Source: Caulobacter sp. FWC26 (lineage in GTDB: Bacteria > Pseudomonadota > Alphaproteobacteria > Caulobacterales > Caulobacteraceae). Taken from it: a stretch of DNA of 64,000 nucleotides. The stretch is taken from contig NZ_CP033875.1 in assembly GCF_002742645.2 (NCBI RefSeq), positions 4,461,638 to 4,525,637 on the forward strand. Direction: 5' to 3'. Below, piece by piece: positions 46,953-57,088 of the stretch. Position 1 is the first letter of the stretch; each line of letters begins with the position of its first letter. A model generated the notes under the pieces. It was not told where the DNA came from, searched no databases, and worked only from the letters and a program-made list of their open reading frames with translations. Both the position numbers and the translations under genes were made by a program.

Positions 46953-47756
46953 TTAAGCGGCCTTCGCCTGGCGATCCCGCTCGCGGCTGATCACCTCGCG
47001 GGCCAGCTTGAGATAGGCCTGACTGCCGGCGCATTTGAGGTCGTAGAGCAGCACAGGCTTGCCGAACGACGGAGCCTCCGAGACGCGGACATTGCGCGGG
47101 ATCACCGCGTCATAGACCTTGTCGCCGAAGTGCGCGCGCACGTCCTTGGCGACCTGCTCCGACAAGCTGTTGCGGCGGTCGTACATGGTCAGCACAACCC
47201 CTTGAATCTCAAGGCGCGGATTAAGGCTCCCGCGCACGCGCTCGATCGTCCGCATCAGCTGCGTCAGGCCTTCTAGGGCGAAGAACTCGCACTGCAGGGG
47301 CACGAACACCGCGTCGGCGGCGGTCATGGCATTGACGGTCAGAACGTTCAGCGACGGCGGGCAATCGATCAGCACATAGGTGTAGGGACCGTTGGCGCGG
47401 ATGGCTTCGAGGGCGTCTCGCAGGCGGTAGGACCGGCGAGCGGTTTGACCCAGCTCGATCTCGACCCCCGACAGGTCAGCGTCGGCCGGTATGACGTCCA
47501 GGCCTGGGAGCTCGGTCTTCACCGCTGCGTCGACCACCGGGGCCTCGCCCATCAGCACGTCGTACAGCGTCGTGCGCCGTTGTGTGCGGCCAATACCCAG
47601 CCCCGTGGAACAGTTGCCCTGCGGATCGGCGTCGATCAGCAGCACGCGTTCGCCGCAGGCAGCCAAGGCTGTGCCCAGGTTGATCGCGGTGGTGGTCTTG
47701 CCAACCCCACCCTTCTGATTGGCGATAGCCAGGACGCGGAGAGGATTAGCGGACAC
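46953..47756 (-). CDS. parA: Chromosome partitioning ATPase ParA
   Basis: Dimerising ATPase that forms a gradient across the cell pulling ParB-parS. Deviant Walker A ANQKGGVGKTTTAINLGTAL, DADPQGNCSTGLG, and Walker B VLIDCPPSLN. 267 residues, GTG start at 47756, overlapping the rsmG 3' end by 11 bases. Part of the mnmG-rsmG-parA-parB cluster. Confidence 0.97.
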   Translation of the reverse strand: MSANPLRVLAIANQKGGVGKTTTAINLGTALAACGERVLLIDADPQGNCSTGLGIGRTQRRTTLYDVLMGEAPVVDAAVKTELPGLDVIPADADLSGVEIELGQTARRSYRLRDALEAIRANGPYTYVLIDCPPSLNVLTVNAMTAADAVFVPLQCEFFALEGLTQLMRTIERVRGSLNPRLEIQGVVLTMYDRRNSLSEQVAKDVRAHFGDKVYDAVIPRNVRVSEAPSFGKPVLLYDLKCAGSQAYLKLAREVISRERDRQAKAA

Positions 47757-48396
47757 GGGAAAGCCTCTTCACTTGAACGATGCGACCACGGGGGTCGCTT
47801 TGACTGGTGTTCAGATCAGCGTCGAACGTCCAGACCTTGCGCGCCTCGGCGAGCTCCGTTTCGACATCCTGCCCCTTGAGGAAGAGCCCGACGGCCCCTC
47901 TGCGCAGATAGGGCTCGGCGAAGCCGAGCAGCTTTGTCATCGGCGCGCAGGCGCGGGCCGTGACGATCTCGACCTTGAGCTTCAAGTCCTCGGCCCGGGC
48001 GTTATGAATTTCGACGGGCAGGTCGAGATTCTTCGCCACGACCTCAAGGAAGCGGCACCGTTTGGTCATCGACTCGACCAGATGCACCTTGGCCCCGGCC
48101 CTACCCTTCAGAAGTATGGCCAGGACGACGCCAGGCAGACCCGCGCCGGCTCCAAGATCCGCCCAGGTGATCGCCTGCGGCGCCAACGGGATCAGTTGGG
48201 CGCTGTCGAGAGCGTGGCGGGTCCAGTAGGTCGCGATGGTGAGAGGCCCCACCAGATTCATGACCTCGTTCCATTCGGCCAGTAGGGTCTGGAAGCGCTC
48301 CAGCTCTTCGATCTGGGCGTCGGTGGCGCCAACCAGGGCCTGAAAGCTGCTGGCGTCCAGAACGGTCTCAGGCGCAAGGGCGAGCTCAGGCTGCAC
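47746..48396 (-). CDS. rsmG: 16S rRNA (guanine527-N7) methyltransferase RsmG
   Basis: SAM-dependent methylation of 16S rRNA, the target of some streptomycin-resistance mutations. SAM motif [46 protein letters not shown] and [16 protein letters not shown]. 216 residues, GTG start inside the mnmG 3' end (11-base overlap). Confidence 0.95.
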   Translation of the reverse strand: MQPELALAPETVLDASSFQALVGATDAQIEELERFQTLLAEWNEVMNLVGPLTIATYWTRHALDSAQLIPLAPQAITWADLGAGAGLPGVVLAILLKGRAGAKVHLVESMTKRCRFLEVVAKNLDLPVEIHNARAEDLKLKVEIVTARACAPMTKLLGFAEPYLRRGAVGLFLKGQDVETELAEARKVWTFDADLNTSQSDPRGRIVQVKRLSRVR

Positions 48397-50242
48397 GGCC
48401 GCGCCTCACGTGAGCGAGCAGCGCCGTCAAGGCGCCGGGTGTGACACCCTCGATCCGAGCCGCTTGGCCCAAGGTCAGCGGACGCACGCGCGCCAGCTTT
48501 TCCCGGACCTCGTTCGATAGACTGCCGATCTCGTTGTAGTCGAGATCGGCCGGCAGGCGCAGGTCCTCGTCCTTGCGAAGGGATTCAGCGTCGGCCCGCT
48601 GGCGATCCAGATAGCCGGCATAGGCGGCTTCGATTTCGATCTGCTCGCGCACGTCGGCGTTCCACGTGAAAACCTCTGGCCAGATCCGGCCGAGGTCATC
48701 GAGTGTCACGTCGGGATAGGCCAGCATGGCGAAGACGTCCCGGCGGACACCATCGCTATTCACCTTAAAACCGGCCTTGACCGCCTCGTTCGGCGTCAGC
48801 GTCACAGAGCGAGCGAAGTTACGCGCGGCGTCGAGACATGATTTCTTCTCGGCCCACGCCGCCGCTCTGACAGGTCCTACGACGCCAAGCGCGATCCCGC
48901 GATCGGTCAAGCGCTGGTCGGCGTTGTCCGCGCGCAGAGTCAAGCGGAACTCGGCTCGGCTAGTGAACATCCGATAGGGCTCGGTGACGCCACGGGTGAC
49001 GAGATCGTCGATCATCACGCCGATATAGGCCTCATCGCGCGCAAAGATCGTGGGCTCCCGGCCTTGGACCGCCAAGGCGGCGTTGAGACCAGCGAGCAAG
49101 CCCTGGGCGCCCGCCTCCTCATAGCCGGTCGTGCCGTTGATCTGCCCTGCCAGATAGAGACCCGGCAAACGCTTGGTCTCCAGGGTCGGATACAGCTCGC
49201 GCGGATCGACATAGTCGTACTCGATGGCGTAGCCGTAGCGGATCACCTCGACCTGCTCGAGGCCCGGAATAGTGCGTAGGAACAGCAGCTGGGTCTCCTC
49301 GGAGACCGAAGTCGAGATCCCGTTCGGATAGACGGTGTCGTCGTCCAGGCCTTCCGGCTCCAGGAAGATCTGGTGGCTGGTCTTGTCGGCGAAGCGGACG
49401 ACCTTGTCCTCGATCGAGGGGCAATAGCGCGGACCGACACCCGTGGCGCGGCCGCTATAAACTAAGGACTCACCGATCCGCTCGGCAATGATCCGATGGG
49501 TCTCTTCGGTGGTATAGGTCACGCCGCAGGCGATCTGAGGCACGTCGATCTTGTCGTTCAGATACGAGAACGGCACGGGCGTATCGTCGGCCGCCTGGCT
49601 CTCAAGGCGGTCCCAGGCGATGGTCTTGCCGTCCAGACGCGCGGGCGTCCCGGTCTTCAGCCGCCCCATCTGGAACCCCAGACCATACAGCCGATCCGAA
49701 AGGCCGATCGCTGGCTGATCGCCGACACGGCCCGCCGGAATACGGTCCTCACCCCGATGAATGACGCCTTTCAGGAAGGTGCCGGTCGTCAGGATCACGC
49801 GGGGCGCGCGATAGGCCTGGCCGTTTGCGTCCAGCGCGCCAGCCACCTTGCCGTTCTCGACAATCAGGTCCTCGGCGGCGGCGGCGATGATGTCGAGGTT
49901 TCCCGTGGAAAACAGCTCTGCCTGCATCGCCTCGCGATAGAGCTTGCGATCGATCTGAGACCGCGGGCCACGCACGGCCGGGCCCTTGGAGCGGTTCAGC
50001 ATCCGAAACTGGATGCCCGCCTTGTCGGCCATGCGGCCCATGACACCGTCCAGGGCGTCGATCTCGCGTACAAGATGTCCCTTGCCCAAGCCGCCGATGG
50101 CCGGGTTGCAGGACATTTCGCCGATGGTTTCCAGCTTATGGGTCAGCAGAAGCGTACGTGCGCCGGTACGCGCCGCAGCGGCCGCCGCCTCGCAGCCGGC
50201 GTGACCGCCGCCGATGACAATGACATCCCAAGACTTGGACAA
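48386..50242 (-). CDS. mnmG: tRNA uridine 5-carboxymethylaminomethyl enzyme MnmG (GidA)
   Basis: FAD enzyme that, with MnmE, modifies wobble U34. FAD loop [63 protein letters not shown], and the active Cys region ARYCPSIE-like [18 protein letters not shown] at 50242 is chosen because it leads to the typical S-K-S-W start with GAGG before it. 618 residues. Three more parS-like motifs lie around its 5' end. Confidence 0.95.
   Translation of the reverse strand: MSKSWDVIVIGGGHAGCEAAAAAARTGARTLLLTHKLETIGEMSCNPAIGGLGKGHLVREIDALDGVMGRMADKAGIQFRMLNRSKGPAVRGPRSQIDRKLYREAMQAELFSTGNLDIIAAAAEDLIVENGKVAGALDANGQAYRAPRVILTTGTFLKGVIHRGEDRIPAGRVGDQPAIGLSDRLYGLGFQMGRLKTGTPARLDGKTIAWDRLESQAADDTPVPFSYLNDKIDVPQIACGVTYTTEETHRIIAERIGESLVYSGRATGVGPRYCPSIEDKVVRFADKTSHQIFLEPEGLDDDTVYPNGISTSVSEETQLLFLRTIPGLEQVEVIRYGYAIEYDYVDPRELYPTLETKRLPGLYLAGQINGTTGYEEAGAQGLLAGLNAALAVQGREPTIFARDEAYIGVMIDDLVTRGVTEPYRMFTSRAEFRLTLRADNADQRLTDRGIALGVVGPVRAAAWAEKKSCLDAARNFARSVTLTPNEAVKAGFKVNSDGVRRDVFAMLAYPDVTLDDLGRIWPEVFTWNADVREQIEIEAAYAGYLDRQRADAESLRKDEDLRLPADLDYNEIGSLSNEVREKLARVRPLTLGQAARIEGVTPGALTALLAHVRRGRAA
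48658..48673. promoter_or_regulatory. parS-like site inside mnmG
   Basis: CGTTCCACGTGAAAAC around the CACGTG core; 12 of 16 positions match the TGTTTCACGTGAAACA consensus. ParB half-site likely weak. Confidence 0.45.
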
Positions 50243-50338
50243 GACGCTCGCCTCAATGCGAACGCCCCCGGGCTTGAGCGGGGGCGCTGGACTCGATCTA
50301 TACGCCAATCACGTGAGCGGGTCGATGTGACTCATCGG

Positions 50339-50354
50339 CGTTTCACGTGAAACA
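50339..50354. promoter_or_regulatory. parS site between mnmG and mnmE
   Basis: CGTTTCACGTGAAACA: 15 of 16 bases match the consensus, and the 14-bp core GTTTCACGTGAAAC is a perfect palindrome. The best site in the window. Confidence 0.9.
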
Positions 50355-50394
50355 CCCCCGCCACAGCTGTGAGCGCGCTGTGGACAACATGGGG

Positions 50395-50410
50395 GATTCC
50401 ACGTGAAACA
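50395..50410. promoter_or_regulatory. Second parS-like site near mnmE stop
   Basis: GATTCCACGTGAAACA, 13 of 16 match; the right half is intact. It lies 41 bases from the strong site. Confidence 0.7.
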
Positions 50411-51751
50411 TCACTTACCGATACAGAAGGTCGAAAAGACCCGACCCAGAACGTCTTCGGGATCGATGCGTCCAGAGATCTTTTCCAGGGCGCGCGCTGC
50501 GAGACGCACATCCTCTGCGGCGAGCTCGACCTCTAGCCCGATGTCGGACAGGGGCCGCTCAAGGTAGCCTTTAGCCTCCAACAACCGTTCGGCGTGGCGC
50601 AGTCGCGTCGCGGCCGGAAACTCCGCGCCTGACAGCGCCTCGGCCACGTGGGATGCGAGCGTCTCCCGGAGGCCGGCGGCGCCGTCCCCGGACCTGGCCG
50701 TCAGGCGCAGGACCGATAGCCCCTGCGCCGTCCAGTAGTCGGCGACGGCGGTCAAGCTGGCCGCGTCTGCGATGTCGGCCTTGTTCAGGATTAGCCAGTC
50801 CCCGGCGCGAATGACGTCAGGGCGATGCTCCGCCTGTTTCACGTGAAAACCGTCCACGACCCACAGACGCAGATCCGCAACCTCTGCCCAGGCCTTGGCT
50901 CGCCGAACCCCCTCGGCCTCGATCGCATCGGAAGTTTCCCGTAGCCCCGCCGTGTCCGCGAGCAGCACCTTATAGCCGCCCAACACCAGCGGAACCTCGA
51001 TGACATCCCGCGTCGTTCCCGCAACGTCGGTGACGATGGCGGCGTCCCGCTCAGCCAGGCCGTTGAGGAGCGTGCTCTTGCCTGCGTTGGGTGCGCCGAC
51101 CAGCGCAATTCTGAACCCGTCCCGCACGCGCCGCCCCCGGGAAACATCCAAAAGCGCCGCGTTCAGTTCAGTGTTGAGCTGACGAAGGCCTGGCCGGGCG
51201 CGTTCTGCAACTTCTTCCGGAAGATCCTCATCCGGGAAGTCGACCGCCGCCTCCAGCATCGCCAAGGCCTGAACCAGCAAGTCACGCCAACGCTCGTATC
51301 GCCGGCTAAGAGCACCCCCAACTTGCCCTAGCGCCTGTCGCCTCTGGGCTTCGGTCTCCGCATCGATCAGATCGGCCACGCCCTCAGCCTGGGCCAGATC
51401 CAGCTTTCCGTTCTCGAACGCTCGCCTTGTGAACTCCCCAGGCTCCGCCAAGCGCGCGCCTAGATCCGAGAGCGCACCGAGCAAGGCTTCCACCACCGCC
51501 CGGCCGCCATGCACGTGAAACTCGACGCTGTCTTCACCGGTATAGCTGGCGGGCCCTTCGAAACGCAGCACCAGCGCCTCGTCCAACGCCACGCCATCCT
51601 TCTTCAACGTTCGAACGGCGGCTAGCCGCGGCGGCGGCAAGCGCCCACACAGGGCTGCCGCGATCTCAGTAGACCTGGAGCCCGACACCCGCACCACCGC
51701 GACTGCGGCGCGCCCGGCCGCCGTGGCCAACGCGAAGATCGTATCCGTCAT
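50411..51751 (-). CDS. mnmE: tRNA modification GTPase MnmE
   Basis: Folate- and GTP-binding partner of MnmG. N-terminal [26 protein letters not shown]-domain [39 protein letters not shown] and NKAD; C-terminal CIGK with the essential Cys. 446 residues. Two parS-like sites lie within or after it. It is preceded by a four-base gap from the DUF6489-like gene. Confidence 0.97.
   Translation of the reverse strand: MTDTIFALATAAGRAAVAVVRVSGSRSTEIAAALCGRLPPPRLAAVRTLKKDGVALDEALVLRFEGPASYTGEDSVEFHVHGGRAVVEALLGALSDLGARLAEPGEFTRRAFENGKLDLAQAEGVADLIDAETEAQRRQALGQVGGALSRRYERWRDLLVQALAMLEAAVDFPDEDLPEEVAERARPGLRQLNTELNAALLDVSRGRRVRDGFRIALVGAPNAGKSTLLNGLAERDAAIVTDVAGTTRDVIEVPLVLGGYKVLLADTAGLRETSDAIEAEGVRRAKAWAEVADLRLWVVDGFHVKQAEHRPDVIRAGDWLILNKADIADAASLTAVADYWTAQGLSVLRLTARSGDGAAGLRETLASHVAEALSGAEFPAATRLRHAERLLEAKGYLERPLSDIGLEVELAAEDVRLAARALEKISGRIDPEDVLGRVFSTFCIGK
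50835..50850. promoter_or_regulatory. parS-like site inside mnmE
   Basis: TGTTTCACGTGAAAAC: left half perfect, 14 of 16 match. It sits within the mnmE coding sequence. Confidence 0.75.
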
Positions 51752-51755
51752 GCCC

Positions 51756-52013
51756 TCAGTCGCGCTTCGTTGCTGCGCCGCCAGCCGCCGCGCCAGCCGC
51801 CGCCGTCATCAGCTTCCGGAACGACTCTTGGGCCCCGGCCCCGAAAGCCATCCAGTTTTTCATCAGCTCCTCGGGCGCCAGCATGGCCATGTTGGCGTCC
51901 ATACGGTTCTGCATCTCCTTGACCAGATGCTCGTTCAGTGCGCTCACATCCGGCAGGCCCAGGAAGGCGCGAGCCTCGATCGGCGTGCAATCAATCTCGA
52001 TGGTCATCTTCAT
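51756..52013 (-). CDS. DUF6489-like small protein
   Basis: 85 residues from ATG 52013 with GGGAA upstream. [38 protein letters not shown], then an amphipathic stretch and an Ala/Gly-rich tail. This recalls a small conserved alphaproteobacterial family (DUF6489). Four bases before mnmE, so cotranscribed with it. Resemblance to polyhydroxyalkanoate-associated phasins is only superficial. Confidence 0.75.
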   Translation of the reverse strand: MKMTIEIDCTPIEARAFLGLPDVSALNEHLVKEMQNRMDANMAMLAPEELMKNWMAFGAGAQESFRKLMTAAAGAAAGGAATKRD

Positions 52014-52139
52014 CACAGGTTCCCTTCGGTCAGGGCACGATTTTGTTATGGGGCAAGCCCGGCGGGTCAGGGTAGAGCGCTTCGGTCGAAAGTCACATTG
52101 GTCCTGTAGACAAGGACCCGAAAGCGACGGAGAGCCCCG

Positions 52140-52835
52140 ATGAGCGAGACCCTCACGATCAATACCCCGGATGGCGCCTTCTCGGCCTACGTGGCGCGCC
52201 CAAAGGCCCCGAGCGCGCCGGCCATCGTCGTGATCCAGGAGATCTTCGGCGTGAACAAGGTCATGCGCGACATCTGCGACGGCCTGGCGGCCCAAGGCTT
52301 CGTGGCTATCTGCCCCGACCTCTTCTGGCGGATCGAGCCCGGGATCGACATCACCGACCAGAGCGAAGCCGAATGGAAGCGGGCGTTCGAGCTCTTCAAC
52401 GCGTTCGACGTGGACGCCGGCGTTTCGGACATCGCCGCGACCATCTCCGCAGCCCGCAAGCTGGACGGCGTCAATGGCAAGGTTGGCGCGGTCGGCTACT
52501 GCCTTGGCGGACTGCTGGCGTTCCTGACCGCCACCCGCACAGACATCGACGCCGCCGTCTCCTACTACGGCGTCGGAATTGAACAGCGCGTGGGAGAGGC
52601 CGAGAAGCTGAACCACCCTCTCATGATGCACATCGCCGAGAAGGATCAGTTCGTCCCGCCCGAGGCGCAGCAGGTGATCCTCAATGCGCTGAAGGATCAC
52701 CCGCAGATCGAGATCCATACCTACGAAGGTCGCGACCATGCCTTCGCCCGCGAGGGCGGCGCGCACTATGACGCGACGGACGCGGCCAAGGCGAATGGCC
52801 GCAGCCTGACGTTCTTCCAGAAGGCGCTGGCCTGA
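52140..52835 (+). CDS. Dienelactone hydrolase family protein
   Basis: Alpha/beta hydrolase of 231 residues with Cys nucleophile: GAVGYCLGGLLAFLTATRTD. The acid/base residues are in IAEKDQFVPPE and GRDHAFAREGG. Also PAIVVIQEIFGVNKVMRDICDGLAAQGFVAICPDLF. True substrate unknown. Its stop overlaps the next start (TGATG). Confidence 0.9.
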   Translation: MSETLTINTPDGAFSAYVARPKAPSAPAIVVIQEIFGVNKVMRDICDGLAAQGFVAICPDLFWRIEPGIDITDQSEAEWKRAFELFNAFDVDAGVSDIAATISAARKLDGVNGKVGAVGYCLGGLLAFLTATRTDIDAAVSYYGVGIEQRVGEAEKLNHPLMMHIAEKDQFVPPEAQQVILNALKDHPQIEIHTYEGRDHAFAREGGAHYDATDAAKANGRSLTFFQKALA

Positions 52836-53800
52836 TGCTGGCGGTCCAAGCCGTGAGGACCGGCGGACCAGAGGTACTGGAGGTCGTCGACCTTCCCCTG
52901 CCCTCGCCCGGTCCGGGTCAGATCCTCGTGCGCCATCAAGCCGTGGGTCTGAACTATATCGATACCTATCACCGCTCAGGCCTGTACCCCGTGAAAACAC
53001 CGCTGGTGATCGGGCTCGAGGCGGCCGGCGTTGTCGAAGCCGTCGGTGAAGGCGTCACGCGGTTTGAGACCGGCGATCGGGTGGCCTATAACGGAACCAT
53101 GGGCGCCTATGCCGAGGCCGCTCTCGTTCCTGCCGATCGCGCCGTCAGGGTCCCCGACAGCATCGGTCTGGATGTCGCAGCGGCCGCATTGCTGAAAGGC
53201 ATGACCGCAGAATTCCTGGTCCGGCGATGTTTCCACGTGAAACAGGGTGACTGGGTCCTCGTCCATGCGGCGGCTGGCGGTGTCGGCCAGATTCTCTTGC
53301 AATGGTGCAAGGCTTTGGGCGCGACCGTCGTGGCCACGGTCGGGTCGGAGGCCAAGGCCGCCATCGCCCGGGGTCTCAGCGCGGATCACGTAATTGACTA
53401 CAGCCATGAAGATGTCGCTAGCCGCGTCGCCGAGCTCACCGCCGGCCGCGGGGTCGCGGTTGTCTATGACGGCGTCGGCAAGGACACTTGGGACGCCAGT
53501 CTGGCCAGCCTTGCCCGGCGCGGCGTGTTGGTGACGTTCGGCAATGCCTCGGGTCCTGCCCCCGCGTTCGCGCCCCTGGCCTTGGCGCCAAAGTCCGCCT
53601 TCGTCACCCGACCAAAGCTGTTCGACTATATCGTCACGACGCAGGAGCTCGACGAAAGCGCCGAAGCGCTGTTTGCCGTCATCGGTTCGGGCGAGGTCAA
53701 GATCGACATCGGTCAGACCTTCCCCCTCGTCCAGGCTCGTGCAGCGCACGAGGCCCTGGAGAGCCGTAAGACCGTGGGGGCCACACTGCTCATTCCGTAG
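52835..53800 (+). CDS. Quinone oxidoreductase-like (zinc-free MDR) protein
   Basis: 321 residues. Medium-chain dehydrogenase fold: SPGPGQILVRHQAVGLNYIDTYHRSGLYPVKTPLVIGLEAAGVVEAVGEGVTRFETGDRVAY. NADPH loop VHAAAGGVGQILLQWCKALGATVVATVGSEAKAAIARGLSADHVIDYS. No zinc ligands, as in QOR/zeta-crystallin. Cotranscribed with the dienelactone hydrolase. Contains a parS-like site. Confidence 0.92.
   Translation: MLAVQAVRTGGPEVLEVVDLPLPSPGPGQILVRHQAVGLNYIDTYHRSGLYPVKTPLVIGLEAAGVVEAVGEGVTRFETGDRVAYNGTMGAYAEAALVPADRAVRVPDSIGLDVAAAALLKGMTAEFLVRRCFHVKQGDWVLVHAAAGGVGQILLQWCKALGATVVATVGSEAKAAIARGLSADHVIDYSHEDVASRVAELTAGRGVAVVYDGVGKDTWDASLASLARRGVLVTFGNASGPAPAFAPLALAPKSAFVTRPKLFDYIVTTQELDESAEALFAVIGSGEVKIDIGQTFPLVQARAAHEALESRKTVGATLLIP
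53229..53244. promoter_or_regulatory. parS-like site inside the quinone reductase gene
   Basis: GTTTCCACGTGAAACA, 13 of 16 match; the right half CACGTGAAACA is perfect. About 2.9 kb from the strongest parS. Confidence 0.65.
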
Positions 53801-53822
53801 GGCCTTACCGGTAAGACCCAAC

Positions 53823-53855
53823 AAAAAAGGCGTCGGGTAACACCGGCGCCTTTTT
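53823..53855. terminator. Bidirectional terminator between quinone reductase and rho
   Basis: A-run (53823-53828), 8-bp stem GGCGTCGG (53829-53836) / CCGGCGCC (53843-53850) with one G-T pair, loop GTAACA, then TTTTT. It can serve both convergent genes. Confidence 0.8.
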
Positions 53856-53880
53856 CCGTTCTGGACGAGTCTGGTTGGAC

Positions 53881-55323
53881 TCAGGTGTTCATCGACTGGA
53901 AGAAGTCGCCGTTCGTCTTCGACTGACGCAGCTTGTCCAGCAGGAACTCGATCGCGTCCGACGCGCCCATCGGGTTGAGGATCCGACGCAGGACATAGGT
54001 CTTCTGCAGCTGGTCGCGCGGCGTGATGAGCTCTTCCTTGCGGGTGCCGGACTTGAGCACGTCGATGGCGGGGAAGATGCGCTTGTCGGCTACCTTGCGG
54101 TCCAGGACGATTTCTGAGTTACCGGTGCCCTTGAACTCTTCGAAGATGACTTCATCCATCCGGCTGCCGGTATCGATCAGAGCCGTGGCGATGATCGACA
54201 GCGAACCGCCCTCCTCGACATTGCGCGCCGCGCCGAAGAAACGCTTCGGACGCTGCAGGGCGTTGGCGTCGACACCGCCGGTCAACACCTTGCCCGACGA
54301 CGGGACCGTGGTGTTGTAGGCGCGACCCAGACGGGTGACCGAGTCCAGCAGGATGACGACGTCGCGCTTGTGCTCGACCAGGCGCTTGGCCTTCTCGATA
54401 ACCATCTCGGCCACCTGGACGTGGCGGGTCGCCGGTTCGTCGAAGGTCGAGGCGATCACCTCGCCCTTCACCGTACGCTGCATGTCGGTGACTTCTTCCG
54501 GACGCTCGTCGATCAGCAGGACGATCAGGTAGCACTCGGGGTGGTTGGTCTCGATCGACTTGGCGATGTTCTGCAGCATAACCGTCTTACCGACGCGCGG
54601 CGGGGCGACGATCAGGCAGCGCTGGCCCTTGCCCAGCGGCGCGACGATGTCGATGACCCGGCCCGAGCGATCCTTCACGGTCGGATCCGGCAGCTCCATG
54701 TTCAGGCGCTCTTCGGGATAAAGCGGCGTCAGGTTGTCGAAGTGCACCTTGTGGCGCACGTTGTCTGGGCTCTCGAAATTGATCTTGGTGACGCTGGTCA
54801 GAGCGAAGTAGCGCTCGCCTTCGCGCGGCGAGCGGATCGCGCCCTCGACGCTGTCGCCGGTGCGCAGGCCATACTTCCGGATCTGTGACGGCGACACATA
54901 GATGTCGTCCGGACCCGGAAGATAGTTGGCTTCCGGCGAGCGCAGGAAGCCGAAGCCGTCCTGCAGCACTTCCATGGTGCCAGAACCGGAGATCTCCACG
55001 CCTTCCTCGGCGAGGGTCTTCAGGATCGCGAACATCATGTCCTGCTTGCGCATGGAGTTGGCGTTCTCGACCTCGAAGGTCTCGGCGAACGCCAGCAGGT
55101 CGGCCGGAGACTTCTCCTTCAGCTCCTGCAGAGACATGGACTTCAGGCCGAGGGCCGCGACGGCGTCAGCGATGCTGGAGCCCTCGTCCTCGCCCTCACC
55201 TTCGACGCCGGTCTCGGCGGCGTCTACTGACGCTTCGGTCGTAACGTCGGCCGTGTCGGCGACGATGTCCTCCAGGGTCGCCTCTTCGGCGGCCGGGATC
55301 TGGTTTTCGGTGTCTTCGGTCAT
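53881..55323 (-). CDS. rho: Transcription termination factor Rho
   Basis: Hexameric RNA helicase for factor-dependent termination. 480 residues with an acidic N-terminal extension (about 1-55), then [41 protein letters not shown], the RNA-binding cold-shock domain with [11 protein letters not shown], Walker A PPRVGKT, Walker [12 protein letters not shown] and the Q/R-loop [21 protein letters not shown]. Preceded by hemJ. Confidence 0.98.
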   Translation of the reverse strand: MTEDTENQIPAAEEATLEDIVADTADVTTEASVDAAETGVEGEGEDEGSSIADAVAALGLKSMSLQELKEKSPADLLAFAETFEVENANSMRKQDMMFAILKTLAEEGVEISGSGTMEVLQDGFGFLRSPEANYLPGPDDIYVSPSQIRKYGLRTGDSVEGAIRSPREGERYFALTSVTKINFESPDNVRHKVHFDNLTPLYPEERLNMELPDPTVKDRSGRVIDIVAPLGKGQRCLIVAPPRVGKTVMLQNIAKSIETNHPECYLIVLLIDERPEEVTDMQRTVKGEVIASTFDEPATRHVQVAEMVIEKAKRLVEHKRDVVILLDSVTRLGRAYNTTVPSSGKVLTGGVDANALQRPKRFFGAARNVEEGGSLSIIATALIDTGSRMDEVIFEEFKGTGNSEIVLDRKVADKRIFPAIDVLKSGTRKEELITPRDQLQKTYVLRRILNPMGASDAIEFLLDKLRQSKTNGDFFQSMNT

Positions 55324-55580
55324 GATTAGACTCAAGAAAGGGCGCGGTCCCCTAGGCGGAGTCCGGCCGGTAGAATGGCGATGGTCACATCCGGCGGAGC
55401 GGACATGCGCGTCTGTTGACGACGACGCGGATCGTTCGGGGAACGGACTTGCGGCGGGATCGCTCGCGGGCGCGCCAGGACGGGCGCCAATCCGTGGGAG
55501 AATATGGCCCGGCGAGCGCCGAACCGACTGGGGATGCAAACCACGCGGACGGCGGCGGGTCAAGCGCCGCCGCCGAAAGC

Positions 55581-56045
55581 TTAGTGGTTGAGGTATTTCG
55601 TCGTCGCCGAGATCACGATGACGATCGCCAGAACAAAGGGGATCTCGTTGACCATCCGCCAGAATTTCTCAGGCCGGACGTTCTCACCCCGCTCGAACTT
55701 CTTGCGCGAAGCCGAGAGAAATCCGTGGAAGCCGTACAGCCCGACCAGCGCCGCCAGCTTGGCGACCATCCACGGCTGCAGCAAGAAATCCCAGCCGCGA
55801 ATCTGCGAGTCGGCGAGGATCAGGCCCAGGCCAAAAACCGCCGTGGCGATCGAGGCCGGGTTGATGATGCCCTTCAGGAGACGACGCTCCATCACCTTGA
55901 AGGTCTCGTCCATCTCCGAGCCCGGCGCGGCCTTGGTGTGATAGACGAACAGGCGCGGCAGATAGAGCATACCGGCCATGAAGGCGATGACGGCGAGGAT
56001 GTGCAGCCCGCGCACCAGGTTAAAGTGCGCCACTAGGAAATCCAT
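55581..56045 (-). CDS. hemJ: Protoporphyrinogen oxidase HemJ
   Basis: Membrane enzyme oxidising protoporphyrinogen IX in bacteria without HemG/HemY. 154 residues with four hydrophobic helices, including [28 protein letters not shown] with the conserved His, [20 protein letters not shown] and [19 protein letters not shown]. The start overlaps the ferrochelatase stop by one base; last gene of the hemE-hemH-hemJ set. Confidence 0.9.
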   Translation of the reverse strand: MDFLVAHFNLVRGLHILAVIAFMAGMLYLPRLFVYHTKAAPGSEMDETFKVMERRLLKGIINPASIATAVFGLGLILADSQIRGWDFLLQPWMVAKLAALVGLYGFHGFLSASRKKFERGENVRPEKFWRMVNEIPFVLAIVIVISATTKYLNH

Positions 56046-57088
56046 CACGCCAGCGCTCCTTCCCGGCAAGGACACTTAGACCACTCCGGTCCGCAACGCC
56101 AACCGCAGGCCGAAGCCGTCGTACCGGCCTTGCTGTCGACCGCTGCTCGAACCGCTTTGGCCAGCCCGTCGATGAAGGCGGGCGCCGTGCCCAAAGCGGC
56201 GACGCGCAGATAGGGCGACGCACCGACCTCTTCGGCCAGCTCGGCATATTCGTGATCAAGCTCGACCAAGGTCTCGACATGCTCGGAGACGAAGGCGATC
56301 GGGGTGATCATCACCCCCTTCCCTTCCGCGCCGGCGCGACGAATCTCATCGTCAGTCGACGGCCCGATCCACTTCAGGGGACCCACTCGGCTCTGGTAGC
56401 AGACGGTCCACTCAATCTGTGACGGCAGATGCGCGGCGACCGCAGCAGCAGTCGCCTCCACCTGCTTCTGGTAAGGGTCCCCGGCCAGGATCACCTTTTC
56501 TGGCAGACCATGGGCGGAGAACAGCAGCCGCACGTTCGTTGGTGAGCCCGCCTTCTCCCAGCTTTCCCGAGCCATCCGGGCATGGGCCTCAATCAAACCG
56601 GCCTCAGTCGGATAGCAGCCCACCGTGGTCTGAACGCCCGAACCCTTGTAGGCCTTCTTCCATGCCTTCAGCGACGAGCCCGTCGTGGTGGTGGAGAACT
56701 GCGGATAAAGTGGTAGCAACACCACCTGGTCCGGCGCGAAAGCCGCGACCTGACGCGCGGTCTCACCGGTCAGCGGATGCCAGTAACGCATGGCGATGAA
56801 GCACTTGGCCTCGACGCCCGGCATCGCCGTCGCCAGAGCGGCTTCCAGCGCACGCGCCTGTTTTTCCGTTTCCGGCAGCAAAGGCGAACCGCCGCCCATG
56901 ATGGCGTAGTTGGCCTTGGCGGACTTTTCACGCGTGGTCGAAATCAGCGCCGCGAGCGGATACCGGATCAGCGCCGGAGCGCCGATGATCGCGGGATCGC
57001 GGAACAGGTTGAACAGAAACGGCCGCACGGCGTCGGGGCCATCGGGCCCGCCGAGATTGAAAAGAACGACGGCGAGCTTCTGACTCAC
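56045..57088 (-). CDS. hemH: Ferrochelatase
   Basis: Inserts Fe(II) into protoporphyrin IX. Features: AVVLFNLGGPDGPDAVRPFLFNLFRDP, YPQFSTTTTGSS, LLFSAHGLPEKVI (metal-site His), and FVSEHVETLVELDHEY (catalytic Glu). The C-terminal tail has four close cysteines (ACGWRCGPEWSKCPC), consistent with the [2Fe-2S] cluster reported for Caulobacter ferrochelatase. 347 residues; GTG overlaps the hemE stop by four bases (GTGA). Confidence 0.96.
   Translation of the reverse strand: MSQKLAVVLFNLGGPDGPDAVRPFLFNLFRDPAIIGAPALIRYPLAALISTTREKSAKANYAIMGGGSPLLPETEKQARALEAALATAMPGVEAKCFIAMRYWHPLTGETARQVAAFAPDQVVLLPLYPQFSTTTTGSSLKAWKKAYKGSGVQTTVGCYPTEAGLIEAHARMARESWEKAGSPTNVRLLFSAHGLPEKVILAGDPYQKQVEATAAAVAAHLPSQIEWTVCYQSRVGPLKWIGPSTDDEIRRAGAEGKGVMITPIAFVSEHVETLVELDHEYAELAEEVGASPYLRVAALGTAPAFIDGLAKAVRAAVDSKAGTTASACGWRCGPEWSKCPCREGALA

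Noticed and set aside
48405..48414. CTCACGTGAG at the rsmG/mnmG junction as parS
   Set aside because: A palindrome with the CACGTG core but without the AAAC flanks of parS.
50310..50318. TCACGTGAG near 50310 as another parS
   Set aside because: Only the central hexamer and few flanking bases match; below the other sites.
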